Assembly (NCBI GenBank): GCA_963750075.1
Contig: CAVVPG010000001.1
Span: forward strand, 186,001-250,000
DNA length: 64,000 nucleotides
Source of the DNA: Bog-473 sp963750075
Lineage (GTDB): Bacteria > Actinomycetota > Acidimicrobiia > Acidimicrobiales > RAAP-2
Direction: 5' to 3'
The position numbers were made by a program, and so were the translations under genes. Below, piece after piece: positions 9,049 to 17,798 of the stretch; the stretch's first letter is position 1; every line of letters starts with the position of its first letter. The notes beneath the pieces are model-generated. The model did no database searches. It had not been told where the DNA came from and saw only the letters and a program-made list of their open reading frames with translations.

Positions 9049-11169
9049 GTGGAGAGCTGGGAAGACCCCGACGTCGACCCCGACGTCGAGCTGGACGCCG
9101 ATCTCGACCTCGATGCCTTCGAGTCCCCGCGGGGGTCGGACGGCGACGCCCGGCAAGCCGGTGACGACGGGGTTGCCGGCCTCGACAAGATCACGCTGCA
9201 GATGCCGGGCGGCGAGCACCGGCCCGAGCAACAGGAGATGTGCCGCGCCGTCGCCGAGGCGCTGGTCACGGGGATCCACCTCGTCGTGCAGGCCGGCACC
9301 GGGACCGGCAAGTCGCTGGCCTACCTCGTCCCGGCCGCGCTCGGCGGCAAGAAGGTGGTCGTCGCCACCGCCACCAAGGCGCTGCAGGACCAGTTGGCCA
9401 CCAAGGACCTGCCGCTCGTCGAGGCGGGCCTCGGGCTGCCCGTCGCCCTCGACTACGCCGTCCTGAAGGGGCGCAGCAACTACATCTGCCGCCAGCGCGT
9501 GGCCGAGGTGGGGTCCGGGGGGATCCAGCCCGAGCTGGGTGACGGCGGCGGCGAGCCGCCCGACGAGCCCGAGGCCGACGCGGAGGAGCCGGCGGGCCGG
9601 GTCGCCGCCGCGCCCGAGGGGATCGTCGAGGAGGTGCGCACCCTGGTCGCCTGGTCGCAGACCTCGGCCACGGGCGACCGTGCCGACCTGAGCTTCGAGC
9701 CCTCCGCCCGGGCCTGGAACATGGTGAGCGTCAGCCCGAGGGAGTGCCCCGGCGCCTTCAACTGCCCGTCGGGCGGGCAGTGCTTCGCCGAGGCGGCCCG
9801 CGACCGGGCCAAGGCGGCCGACATCGTCGTCGTCAACACGCACCTCTACGGGTCCCACCTGGCCAGCGGCGGGGCGGTGCTGCCCGAGCACGACGTGGTC
9901 GTCTTCGACGAGGCCCACCAGCTCGAGGAGGTCATGACCTCGAGCCTCGGGGTCGAGGTCACCCCCGGCCGGTTCCGCTCCGTCGTGACCGCGGCGCGCC
10001 CGCTCGTCGAGCAGCGCGACGCCGACCTGCTCGACTCCCTCGCCACGGTGGGCGACCAGCTGGGCGCGCTGCTGGCCGACCGGGTGGGGACGCGGGTGCT
10101 CCACGACGCCACCCGGTCCCCCGCCGACGACCGAGCGCTGGCCGAGCTCGTCGCCCGCGCCGCCGAGATCGCCCGGCGCGTCACCGACGCGCTGCGCCGC
10201 GGCGGCGCGCAGCGCACGCTGCTGGCCGACGACGGGGCCGGCGCCGACCCCGACCGGGCCAGCCGCAAGACCCGCGCGCTGCAGGCGGCGGCGCACCTGG
10301 CCGAGGACCTGCACCGCCTCGTGGCGCGCACCGACGGCGAGGTGGCGTGGGTCGACGGCACCCGGCGCAACGTGCGGCTGCGCCTCTCGCCCATTGACGT
10401 GGGGCCGGCGCTGGCCAGGATGCTCTGGGGCGAGGTGACGGCGGTGCTGACCAGCGCCACCATCCCGCCGCGCATCGTGGAGCGGGTCGGGCTCGAGCGC
10501 TTCCCCTCCGAGGAGCTCAACGTCGGCAGCCCGTTCGACTACCGCGCCCACGCGTTGCTCTACGTCGCGCGCCACCTGCCCGACCGCCGCGCGCCCGGGG
10601 CGGAGGAGGCGCTGCACGAGGAGCTGGCGCTGCTGCTGGAGGCCGCCGGAGGGCGCGCGCTCGCCCTCTTCACCAGCCGGCGGGCCACGGAGGCCGCGGC
10701 CGAGGCGCTGGAGGCCGAGCTCCCCTTCACCATCCTGCGCCAGGGGGACCTCCCCAAGGGACGGCTGCTCGAGGAGTTCGCCCGGGACGAGACCTCCTGC
10801 CTCTTCGCCACCATGGGCTTCTGGCAGGGCGTCGACGTCCCCGGCCGGGCGCTGTCGCTCGTGACGATCGACCGGCTCCCCTTTCCGCGACCGGACGACC
10901 CCCTGCTCCAGGCGCGCCGCGACCGCGCCGGCGGGCGCGCCTTCTCGCTGGTCGACCTCCCCCGGGCGGCCACGCTGCTGGCGCAGGGGGCGGGCCGGCT
11001 GATCCGCAACGCGGAGGACCGCGGCGTCGTCGCGGTGCTCGATCCGCGGCTGGCCACGGCTTCGTACCGCGGCGTCCTGCTCTCGACCCTGCCTCCCATG
11101 CGGCGCACGGTGGACCGCTCCGAGGTCGAGTCCTTCCTGCGGCGGGCGCTCGAGGGCGACGCGGCGTAG
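9049..11169 (+). CDS. dinG: DinG/XPD-type ATP-dependent DNA helicase
   Basis: A 706-residue superfamily 2 iron-sulfur helicase acting on DNA damage or replication intermediates. It starts at GTG 9049 with an acidic N-terminal stretch (EDPDVDPDVELDADLDLDAF). Walker A is GTGTGKSLAYLVPAAL near residue 84, DEAH is VVFDEAHQLEEV near residue 286. Between them are four cysteines suited to a 4Fe-4S cluster: YICRQR, then the ECPGAFNCPSGGQCF group. Motifs V/VI are in MGFWQGVDVPG and QGAGRLIRNAEDRG. An insertion of acidic, Pro/Gly-rich sequence (about 165-185) lies just after the first cluster Cys. Function follows the DinG/YoaA family; the exact substrate is not visible. Confidence 0.93.
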   Translation: MESWEDPDVDPDVELDADLDLDAFESPRGSDGDARQAGDDGVAGLDKITLQMPGGEHRPEQQEMCRAVAEALVTGIHLVVQAGTGTGKSLAYLVPAALGGKKVVVATATKALQDQLATKDLPLVEAGLGLPVALDYAVLKGRSNYICRQRVAEVGSGGIQPELGDGGGEPPDEPEADAEEPAGRVAAAPEGIVEEVRTLVAWSQTSATGDRADLSFEPSARAWNMVSVSPRECPGAFNCPSGGQCFAEAARDRAKAADIVVVNTHLYGSHLASGGAVLPEHDVVVFDEAHQLEEVMTSSLGVEVTPGRFRSVVTAARPLVEQRDADLLDSLATVGDQLGALLADRVGTRVLHDATRSPADDRALAELVARAAEIARRVTDALRRGGAQRTLLADDGAGADPDRASRKTRALQAAAHLAEDLHRLVARTDGEVAWVDGTRRNVRLRLSPIDVGPALARMLWGEVTAVLTSATIPPRIVERVGLERFPSEELNVGSPFDYRAHALLYVARHLPDRRAPGAEEALHEELALLLEAAGGRALALFTSRRATEAAAEALEAELPFTILRQGDLPKGRLLEEFARDETSCLFATMGFWQGVDVPGRALSLVTIDRLPFPRPDDPLLQARRDRAGGRAFSLVDLPRAATLLAQGAGRLIRNAEDRGVVAVLDPRLATASYRGVLLSTLPPMRRTVDRSEVESFLRRALEGDAA

Positions 11170-11195
11170 GCGCCGCGTGCGGGGTGGCCGGGTCG

Positions 11196-11594
11196 CTACT
11201 CGGCGAAGTCGAACACCAGGTTGCCCTCGGCGTCGCGGCTGCCCACGGTGGCGACCCGCATGACCCAGCGCCCGGCCACCTCGCGCAGCTGCTCCCGGTC
11301 GAGGGTGTACGCCCGCTCGTTGCGCCGCACGTCGCAGAGCACGAGGCCGGCCTCGGCGAGGAGCCGGAGGTGGCGCGAGACCCCCTGCCATGGGATGTCG
11401 AAGCGCCGGGCGATGTCGTGCGAGCTCAGGTACCCGCCGTGGTCGTGGAGGACGGCGAGGATGCCCCGGCGGGTCTCGTTGGCCAGTGCCTTGAAGACGC
11501 GGTCCAGCGTGGCGGGGTCGGCGACGTCCCGCAGGGTCGGCGGATCGGTGCGGCCCACCTTGAAGGCGGGGACGCGGGGACGGGTGGTGGGCAT
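11196..11594 (-). CDS. ArsR-type winged-helix transcriptional regulator
   Basis: A 132-residue regulator from ATG 11594. The winged helix-turn-helix spans about residues 30-105: VFKALANETRRGILAVLHDHGGYLSSHDIARRF, recognition helix WQGVSRHLRLLAEAGLV, and wing VRRNERAYTLDREQL. No metal-binding CVCD motif is seen, so it probably does not sense arsenic-like metals. It is divergent from the hypothetical gene at 11676, with a short lower-GC spacer holding both promoters, so autoregulation or control of that gene is plausible. A GTG start slightly upstream is possible. Confidence 0.85.
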   Translation of the reverse strand: MPTTRPRVPAFKVGRTDPPTLRDVADPATLDRVFKALANETRRGILAVLHDHGGYLSSHDIARRFDIPWQGVSRHLRLLAEAGLVLCDVRRNERAYTLDREQLREVAGRWVMRVATVGSRDAEGNLVFDFAE

Positions 11595-11675
11595 GGCGCC
11601 AACTCTAAACAACCCTGCTTACCTCGCATCGCAGAGCGGAGTCGCCGGTCGAACTCCGCCGGTACGGTTCTGGGC

Positions 11676-12236
11676 GTGTTCTTTGACCCTCTGCCTCCAC
11701 AGCCCACTCCCGAACAGCGGAAGTGGTCGCCGCCGCTGTGGGACCGTCCCTCAGAGGGAACCATTCCCGCGGTCTTGGCGGTGAACGAGCTCGTGCACCA
11801 GAACGATGACGCCGTCGTCATGCTCGACACTCTGGGCGTCTACCCCAACGGCTTCACCATTCAGGTCTCTATCCACCTCAACCCCCACAGGGCGCAAGAG
11901 ACCATGCAGAGGTTTCGTGGGGCAGCTCGGATGCAGATGGTTCGCGCCGGAGTGCGCTTCGCCGATGGACGAGAGGGCGGCCGACGCCCACAAGGCGGTG
12001 CCATGCTCGTGAAGGACGACCAGGGAGTCCCGACGGAGCCCTATGTGGGTTTCCACGGCGGCGGGGGCGGAAGCAGTGGATGGCGTTTCGGGTTCTGGGT
12101 GTTTCCGCTGCCGCCAGATGGACCATTGGACATCTTCATCGGCCTGCCAACGGATGAACCCATGGAAGTGAAGGTCGCTCTCGATGGCGCTCAGGTCCGT
12201 TCGGCAGCCGCACAGGCGCGGATCGTCTGGACGTGA
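11676..12236 (+). CDS. Protein of unknown function
   Basis: A 186-residue protein that I do not recognise. The likely start is GTG 11676 (VFFDPLPPQPTPEQRKWSPPLWDRPSEG). The sequence looks like a compact beta-rich domain: VMLDTLGVYPNGFTIQVSIHLNP, AMLVKDDQGVPTEPYVGFHGGGGGSSGWRFGFWVFPLPPDGPLDIFIGLP, and a final strand MEVKVALDGAQV. There is no signal peptide or membrane segment. Codon use is less GC-biased than the flanking helicase, so it may have been acquired more recently. It is divergent from the ArsR-type gene and convergent with the DinB-like gene. Confidence 0.65.
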   Translation: MFFDPLPPQPTPEQRKWSPPLWDRPSEGTIPAVLAVNELVHQNDDAVVMLDTLGVYPNGFTIQVSIHLNPHRAQETMQRFRGAARMQMVRAGVRFADGREGGRRPQGGAMLVKDDQGVPTEPYVGFHGGGGGSSGWRFGFWVFPLPPDGPLDIFIGLPTDEPMEVKVALDGAQVRSAAAQARIVWT

Positions 12237-12312
12237 GCTGCTTGACCACTCTCCATCACCGGGGTCCGGGTGCCCCCCTACGCCGGTCCGGTGGCCGTGG
12301 TTGCACTGCGAG

Positions 12313-12855
12313 TCAGGCTTGGCGACCCACAAAGGCAAGAAGTCTGTCCTGAGCGTCGGCGTCGGAACGAGCTTCCAGCTTTGCCCCAAAAAAGCCGGGA
12401 GCACGAATGAGGGCGTCGATCGGCTCGAGATTGGCGTAGGTCACAGAACACGCTTCTGCGAGTAGGCGGTCATTGACGCCAATGGCTCGAGCAAGGTCCC
12501 AGGTGTGGACCAACAGGTCTCCGAGAGGAAAGCCAAATCCGTCCTTGGCGGGCATCTCACCGAAGGGGAGCTTCACCATCTCGTCGAGCGCGCCCGGCGC
12601 GCTCAGGGAGCGATCAGCAGCGTGACGCACCGTGTTCCACACCTGGACCAGGTCATCTCCTGTCACGTCGATGTCTCCCGTGGCGCCAAGAGCCTTGGGC
12701 ACCATCCGCTGTGCGCCTATTGCATGATCGACCAACTTTGTGACATCCCACTTCTCACAACAGGTGGGCCGTGACCAATCCTCGGGACCGACTGCCTCCA
12801 GTCGCTCGCTGAAGCCGTCTGCGACCTGTCTCCACAGTGCCAGTGTCTCGGTCAC
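12313..12855 (-). CDS. TIGR03086-type DinB-like metal-binding protein (mycothiol-dependent isomerase superfamily)
   Basis: A 180-residue protein of the DinB/MDMPI superfamily. The start is GTG 12855 (VTETLALWRQVADGFSERLEAV), preceded by AAGGGAG, a good ribosome binding site. Family marks are the N-terminal helix, then WSRPTCCEKWDVTKLVDHAIGAQRMV (the D-H-xx-G/A-Q ligand region), and the later FPLGDLLVHTWDLARAIG helix that supplies the other metal-binding His. Members are thiol-dependent transferases or maleylpyruvate isomerases using mycothiol, which fits an actinobacterium. The substrate is unknown. Codon bias is weaker than average here, as in the neighbouring unknown gene. Confidence 0.82.
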   Translation of the reverse strand: MTETLALWRQVADGFSERLEAVGPEDWSRPTCCEKWDVTKLVDHAIGAQRMVPKALGATGDIDVTGDDLVQVWNTVRHAADRSLSAPGALDEMVKLPFGEMPAKDGFGFPLGDLLVHTWDLARAIGVNDRLLAEACSVTYANLEPIDALIRAPGFFGAKLEARSDADAQDRLLAFVGRQA

Positions 12856-12966
12856 GTCGACTCCCTTGTTCCCCTCGGTTGGCTTCGTCCAAGAGGGTAC
12901 TGTGTGAGACGCAGACCGCAGGCCTGACACGTATGGTGGTGGAGCGAACTTTCTGATTTCGATTGG

Positions 12967-14205
12967 GTGAGGGCATGGGTTGTCGAAATCGAGGCGATTC
13001 CTCGTGGCGGCACAGGGAAGGGGACCGTGCGCCCGCTTCCACGTGACGACCGTGACGACTACACGCACGATGCCGCTGCGGCGCGGCGCCGGGTGGTGAG
13101 TGCGGAGACGGGTGCACGGCTCGATCATGTCGCTGCCTTCTCATTCGATCCGGGTGTCCTTCCGGGGAACATGGAGGGCTTCAGCGGCGTGGCGCAGGTG
13201 CCACTGGGCTTCGCCGGTCCACTCCTCATCGATGGCGAGCACGCATCCGGGGAGTATTTCGTTCCTCTGGCAACCACCGAGGGCACCCTGGTTGCCAGCT
13301 ACGGCCGGGGAATGCGTCTCACCCGCGCGGCGGGTGGCGTCACGGCGACGGTCATCGACGATGCCATGCAGCGGGCACCGGTGTTCGTGTTCGAAGACGC
13401 CCGAGCTGCTCGCGACTTCGGCCAATGGGTTGCTGAGAGCTTCGCCATCATCAAGTCCAAGGCCGACGAATCGTCTCGGTTCGGAAGTCTTCGCGACATC
13501 GAGCAATACGCGCTGGGCCCGATGCGCTGGCTCCGCTTCAACTTCACCACCGGCGACGCCGCCGGCCAGAATATGGTGACGCAGTCGGTCCATGAGGTGT
13601 GTACGTGGATGATCGATCAGCGACCTCGCGGGCTCACGGATTTCGCGCTCGCCGCCAATCTGGATACTGACAAGAAGCATTCGAGCTTGAACAACCTCCA
13701 TACCCGCGGCAAACGGGTGGTGGCCGAGACGACGCTGCCGCCTGCGCTGATCGAAGAGGTGATGCACACGAGCGCCGAGGACCTCTTTCGACTGCGCCAG
13801 CTTTCGAACATGGGCAGCCTGCTCGCCGGTTCGACCAGCAACGGCGCCCACTACGCGAACGGGATCGCAGCCATCTTCATCGCCTGCGGCCAGGACGTCG
13901 CGAACGTGGCCGAGTCCTCGGCTGGCTTCAGCTACAGCGAGCTGCGTCCCGACGGGAGCTACTACGTCTCGGTCACGATTCCTTCTCTCGTGGTCGCCAC
14001 CATTGGTGGCGGGACCGGCCTACCGACGCAGCGCGAGTGCCTCGAGGTACTCGGCTGCTATGGCCAGGATCGGGTGAAGGCGTTTGCCGAAATTGTTGCG
14101 GCGACCGTGCTCTGCGGTGAGCTCTCACTCGGTTCGGCGATCGCAGCCGATGAGTGGGTGTCGAGTCATGAGATCTACGGTCGTAACCGACCCCCGTCGG
14201 AATGA
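12967..14205 (+). CDS. 3-hydroxy-3-methylglutaryl-CoA reductase, class I-like
   Basis: Reduces HMG-CoA to mevalonate with NAD(P)H, the committed step of the mevalonate pathway. The 412-residue protein (GTG start 12967) carries the class I pattern GNMEGFSGVAQVPLGFAGPL and all four catalytic residues: Glu105 in TTEGTLVAS, Lys236 in DTDKKHSSLNN, Asp310 in ACGQDVANV, and His401 in WVSSHEIYGRNR. The cofactor motif is GDAAGQNM (196-203) instead of the eukaryotic DAMGMNM; GGGTGLPTQ is present near 349. There is no membrane anchor, so it should be soluble. The stop overlaps the start of the GMC oxidoreductase (ATGA), so the two are probably co-translated. No other mevalonate gene is in the window. 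Confidence 0.92.
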   Translation: MRAWVVEIEAIPRGGTGKGTVRPLPRDDRDDYTHDAAAARRRVVSAETGARLDHVAAFSFDPGVLPGNMEGFSGVAQVPLGFAGPLLIDGEHASGEYFVPLATTEGTLVASYGRGMRLTRAAGGVTATVIDDAMQRAPVFVFEDARAARDFGQWVAESFAIIKSKADESSRFGSLRDIEQYALGPMRWLRFNFTTGDAAGQNMVTQSVHEVCTWMIDQRPRGLTDFALAANLDTDKKHSSLNNLHTRGKRVVAETTLPPALIEEVMHTSAEDLFRLRQLSNMGSLLAGSTSNGAHYANGIAAIFIACGQDVANVAESSAGFSYSELRPDGSYYVSVTIPSLVVATIGGGTGLPTQRECLEVLGCYGQDRVKAFAEIVAATVLCGELSLGSAIAADEWVSSHEIYGRNRPPSE

Positions 14206-15998
14206 CCTCGATCTCCCACGCTGGGATCGAGTCGGAGACCTTGAATGCCCCCGCCGTGTCAGCAGAGCAAATGGACTTCGATGTAATCGTCGTCGGGTCG
14301 GGCTTCGGGGGATCGGTCACTGCGCTGCGATTGACCGAGAAGGGCTATCGCGTCTGCGTCGTCGAAGCTGGCCGGCGCTTCGCAGACGACGAATTCGCCG
14401 AGACCTCATGGGACGCGCGGCGGTTCTTGTGGGCACCGATGCTCAAGTGCTTCGGCGTCCAACGCATCCACCTGCTGAAGGACGTCATCGTCCTGGCCGG
14501 GGCGGGTGTCGGCGGAGGCTCGCTCGTCTACGCCAACACGCTCTACGAGCCGAAGTCCGACGCGTTCTACCGCGACCCGCAGTGGGCGCACATCACCGAC
14601 TGGCATAGCGAGCTCGCCCCCTTCTACGACCTTGCCCAGCGCATGCTCGGGGTCGTCACCAATCCGACGATGACGCCGTCGGATGTCGCCCTGCGCACCG
14701 TCGCCAAGGAGCTGGGGGTCGGCGACTCCTTCGGCATGGCCCCCGTCGGCGTGTTCTTCGGCCGGGACGGGCGCAAGGAGCCGGGCGAGGAGGTTGCCGA
14801 CCCCTTCTTCGGTGGCGTCGGGCCGGTCCGACGCGGCTGCATCGAGTGCGGCCAGTGCATGACCGGTTGCCGGAACAACGCCAAGAACACCCTCGTCAAG
14901 AACTATCTGTACCTGGCCGAGCATGCGGGCGCCCAGGTCCTCCCCCTCACGACTGTCGAGAAGGTGCGCCCGCGTGCAGGCGGTGGCTATGCCGTCAGCA
15001 TCAAGACCACCGGCTCATGGATGGCTCGACGCACCCGGGCAACCATCACCGCCGAGCAGGTCGTCTTCGCCGCCGGGACCTGGGGCACCCAGCAGCTCCT
15101 GCACCGCCTCAAGGCCGACGGGGTCCTACCGGGGATCTCCGACCGGCTCGGCGTCCTCACCCGCACCAACTCTGAGGCCCTTTGCGGCGCCATGACCAGC
15201 CCATTCATGAAGGACAGGCCCGACTTCACCACAGGCGTGGCGATCACGTCGTCGATCCACCCCGACGAGCTGACCCACATCGAACCTGTTCGTTACGGCA
15301 AGGGCTCCAATGCCATGGGCCTCCTCGCGACGGTCATGACCGACGGCGGTGGGCGCGTCCCCCGCTGGCTCCGCTGGATCGGTCAGGTCCTGCGGCACCC
15401 CGGCCACCTGGCGTCCCTGGTGTTCGGCCTCAATCACTGGTCAGAGCTCGCAATCATCGGCCTCGTCATGCAAACCAACGACAACTCCCTGACGGTCAGT
15501 CCGAAGCCGAGCCGGTTCGGACGTTATCGACTGACGTCCCGCCAGGGCCACGGCCTGCCGAACCCGACCTGGATCCCCATAGCGAACGAGGTCATGCGCC
15601 GACTGGCGAAGAACATCGGCGGCCATCCGTTCGGCAGCATCGGCGAGATCATCGATGTCCCGATGACCGCTCACTTCCTGGGTGGCTGCACCATCGGCAA
15701 CGGCCCCGAGACCGGTGTCATCGATCCCTACCACCGCCTCTATGGCCATCCGGGGCTGCACGTGGTCGATGGGTCGGCCGTGACCGCCAACATCGGTGTC
15801 AATCCCTCCTTGACCATCACTGCACAAGCCGAGCGGGCCATGGCCATGTGGCCCAACCGCGGCGAAGCCGACCCGAGGCCGGCGATGAACGAGCCGTACA
15901 CGCCCATACCGCCGGTGTTGCCAAGGTTCGCCGTGGTCCCCGACGATGCCCCCGCAGCCATCCGCTACTACGGAAGTGGTGACCGGCGCGATCACTGA
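14202..15998 (+). CDS. GMC-type FAD oxidoreductase, cholesterol oxidase-like
   Basis: A 598-residue flavoprotein oxidising an alcohol on a lipid-like substrate. The FAD-binding motif is VIVVGSGFGGSVTALRL near residue 28, with the GAGVGGGSLVYANTLYEP block typical of GMC/cholesterol oxidase homologues near 99. The C-terminal GMC domain has HFLGGCTIG...GVIDPYHRLYGHPGLHVVDGSAVTANIGVNPSLTITAQAERAM. A four-cysteine group, GCIECGQCMTGCRNNAKNT (about 207-225), could bind an iron-sulfur cluster or a structural metal; mycobacterial ChoD-type proteins share it. There is no signal peptide, so it should be cytoplasmic. ATG 14202 overlaps the HMG-CoA reductase stop. The true substrate (sterol, hopanoid or other isoprenoid alcohol) is not shown by sequence. 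Confidence 0.88.
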   Translation: MTSISHAGIESETLNAPAVSAEQMDFDVIVVGSGFGGSVTALRLTEKGYRVCVVEAGRRFADDEFAETSWDARRFLWAPMLKCFGVQRIHLLKDVIVLAGAGVGGGSLVYANTLYEPKSDAFYRDPQWAHITDWHSELAPFYDLAQRMLGVVTNPTMTPSDVALRTVAKELGVGDSFGMAPVGVFFGRDGRKEPGEEVADPFFGGVGPVRRGCIECGQCMTGCRNNAKNTLVKNYLYLAEHAGAQVLPLTTVEKVRPRAGGGYAVSIKTTGSWMARRTRATITAEQVVFAAGTWGTQQLLHRLKADGVLPGISDRLGVLTRTNSEALCGAMTSPFMKDRPDFTTGVAITSSIHPDELTHIEPVRYGKGSNAMGLLATVMTDGGGRVPRWLRWIGQVLRHPGHLASLVFGLNHWSELAIIGLVMQTNDNSLTVSPKPSRFGRYRLTSRQGHGLPNPTWIPIANEVMRRLAKNIGGHPFGSIGEIIDVPMTAHFLGGCTIGNGPETGVIDPYHRLYGHPGLHVVDGSAVTANIGVNPSLTITAQAERAMAMWPNRGEADPRPAMNEPYTPIPPVLPRFAVVPDDAPAAIRYYGSGDRRDH

Positions 15999-16052
15999 CT
16001 CCGTGTGCGTCACCCATGGCACACCCCATACGAGAGCAGGAGAGAGGGCCTG

Positions 16053-17462
16053 TCAACCCGCCGCCTTCTCGAGCTCGGTGAATGCCGCCGACGTCGCGTC
16101 GGCAAGCTTCCAGGGGTCTTCCACGATCTCGGGACACACGACGAAGCCGAAGTCGATGTGGTCGAGATAGCTGAGCACGGTGACGTTCAGCCCGCCACCG
16201 TCGAGCAAGGGGCCGATCGGGTAGTTCGCCACGAGCCGCGCGCCACCGATGTACAGCGGGAGCGGCGGGCCTTGGACGTTGGAGACGATCAGGTTGAAGA
16301 TCGGCGGGTGACGGTCGGCGAGGCGGAGCCGGCTGTAGGCCCGGACTCCGGCGGCGAGGAGTCCGGGTGGGGCGATATCGGCCAGGTCGAGGATGAGGTC
16401 ATCGCCGAGCGCGTGCTGCATGACCTTTGCGCTACTCGTCGAGGTATGGATGGCCCGGAGCCGCTCGACCGGATCCTCGAGTTGCGTGGGCAGGGCGGAG
16501 CCCATCACGGCGGTGGCGTTTCCCCACACGCCCCCGGATGCATCGCCCCCGTCGTTGACATGCACCGCGACTGGTATCTGCGCGATCAGCGGCTTGCCGG
16601 GAAGCTCGCCGCGATCAGCCAGGTAACCGCGTAAGGCGCCGGTGCAGATGGCGAGGACCACGTCGTTCACCGTCACGGAGAAGGCGTTCTTGATCGCCTT
16701 CACGCCGGAGAGAGGGACCGAGCAGTAGGCGAACCCGCGATGTGCGGTGATGGACCGGTTGAGCGACGTACGCGGCGCCTGGAAGGGCAACGTGACCGCC
16801 GGCCATTCCGGGGAGGCGCGCAGCTGCAGCATCCTCAGGGCCGAGCGGCTCAGGTGGACAGCGGTACGGGCGGCCCGCAGCGGGGTGCCCGCCAGCCGGG
16901 GCACCGCCCGCAGGGCCATCTCCCACCCGGGCGGGACCCGCTCGCCCTGAAGCACGGGCGTATCGGGCCGGTCCAGGGGGGCGCCGGGGTCGAGGTCGTA
17001 GAACACCTCGTACAGGCGGGCGCCCCGAACTCCGTCCGCCAGGGAGTGGTGCATCTTCGTCAGCAGAGCCACGCGGCCGTCCTCGAGGCCATCGATGAAC
17101 CAGATCTCCCACAGGGGGCGACCCCGTTCGAGCTTGTAGGCCAAGAGATCGCCCACCAGCGCACCGAGCTCGCGGGGGCCGCCCGGGGCAGGGACGCCGA
17201 CGGGGCGGATCTGGCGGTCGAGGTCGAGGCGCAGGTCGTCCACCCACGCGGGGCGGTCGAGCCCGAAGGGAACCTCGACCAAGCGGCGCAGGAACGGGCC
17301 GAGCAGGCCCGCCCTGGCCTCGACCAGCGCGCGCAACCGATGCACATCGAAGCCGCCGGGGGCGGTCGAAGGGTCGAGTACGGCCAGTGTGCCCAGGTGC
17401 ATGTGCCAATTCGGTGTTTCGCCGTAGATGAAGCTGGCGTCCGCACCACTGAGCCGCTGCAT
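16053..17462 (-). CDS. Wax ester synthase / acyl-CoA:diacylglycerol acyltransferase (WS/DGAT)
   Basis: Makes storage wax esters or triacylglycerols from acyl-CoA at the membrane or lipid-body surface. The 469-residue protein begins MQRLSGADASFIYGETPNWHMHLG, typical of WS/DGAT. It contains the catalytic HHxxxDG motif as HHSLADG (His138-Gly144) and the later NDVVLAICTGALRGYL and NLIVSNVQGPPLPLYIGGARL blocks. Length matches the family. It is convergent with the GMC gene and sits 15 bp downstream of the phasin-like gene, in the same direction, so the two are probably one operon. Confidence 0.93.
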   Translation of the reverse strand: MQRLSGADASFIYGETPNWHMHLGTLAVLDPSTAPGGFDVHRLRALVEARAGLLGPFLRRLVEVPFGLDRPAWVDDLRLDLDRQIRPVGVPAPGGPRELGALVGDLLAYKLERGRPLWEIWFIDGLEDGRVALLTKMHHSLADGVRGARLYEVFYDLDPGAPLDRPDTPVLQGERVPPGWEMALRAVPRLAGTPLRAARTAVHLSRSALRMLQLRASPEWPAVTLPFQAPRTSLNRSITAHRGFAYCSVPLSGVKAIKNAFSVTVNDVVLAICTGALRGYLADRGELPGKPLIAQIPVAVHVNDGGDASGGVWGNATAVMGSALPTQLEDPVERLRAIHTSTSSAKVMQHALGDDLILDLADIAPPGLLAAGVRAYSRLRLADRHPPIFNLIVSNVQGPPLPLYIGGARLVANYPIGPLLDGGGLNVTVLSYLDHIDFGFVVCPEIVEDPWKLADATSAAFTELEKAAG

Positions 17463-17477
17463 CTCACACCCCCGAGT

Positions 17478-17798
17478 TCAGCTCCGCTTCGCAGCCTTCG
17501 TCGGAGCCCGCTTCGCCGGGGCCCGCTTCGCTCCCGAACGCTCCTCGTGCAGCGCGTCCTGGCTCGCCTTGACGATCTTCTCCGCAAACTGGGTCGACGT
17601 GCCGACGAGCTGCTCGGTCATCTTGAACGCCGAATCGATGATCCGCTGCCGCGGGCCGTTGTCCGCACCCACGTCGGGAAAGGCACCGTTGACGGTGTCA
17701 AGGAACTTCCGAACCGATTCGAGCGCGGTGTTCCCGGTATCACGAAATGACTCGATGATCCGATCAGCGCTGCCGGAGCCAGTCTTTGTGCTGGGCAT
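17478..17798 (-). CDS. Small phasin-like protein with basic Ala/Lys/Pro tail
   Basis: A 106-residue protein from ATG 17798. Residues 1-80 look amphipathic and helical (ADRIIESFRDTGNTALESVRKFLDTVNG...IDSAFKMTEQLVGTSTQFAEKIVKASQDALHEE), like phasins that coat storage granules. The tail is histone-like: GAKRAPAKRAPTKAAKRS. The gene lies immediately upstream of the WS/DGAT gene on the same strand, so I infer a protein that coats or tethers lipid bodies, possibly to DNA through the basic tail. I cannot name a family with certainty. Confidence 0.7.
   Translation of the reverse strand: MPSTKTGSGSADRIIESFRDTGNTALESVRKFLDTVNGAFPDVGADNGPRQRIIDSAFKMTEQLVGTSTQFAEKIVKASQDALHEERSGAKRAPAKRAPTKAAKRS

Noticed and set aside
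7441..11391. Very long minus-strand open frame of over 1,300 codons
   Set aside because: It is antisense to the helicase and hemerythrin genes and out of frame with uppS; it lacks any domain. GC-rich third positions remove stop codons from antisense frames.
16003..16024. Inverted repeat GTGTGC...GCACAC between two convergent genes, considered as a terminator
   Set aside because: The stem is only 6 bp with a 10-base loop and no T-run; support is too weak.
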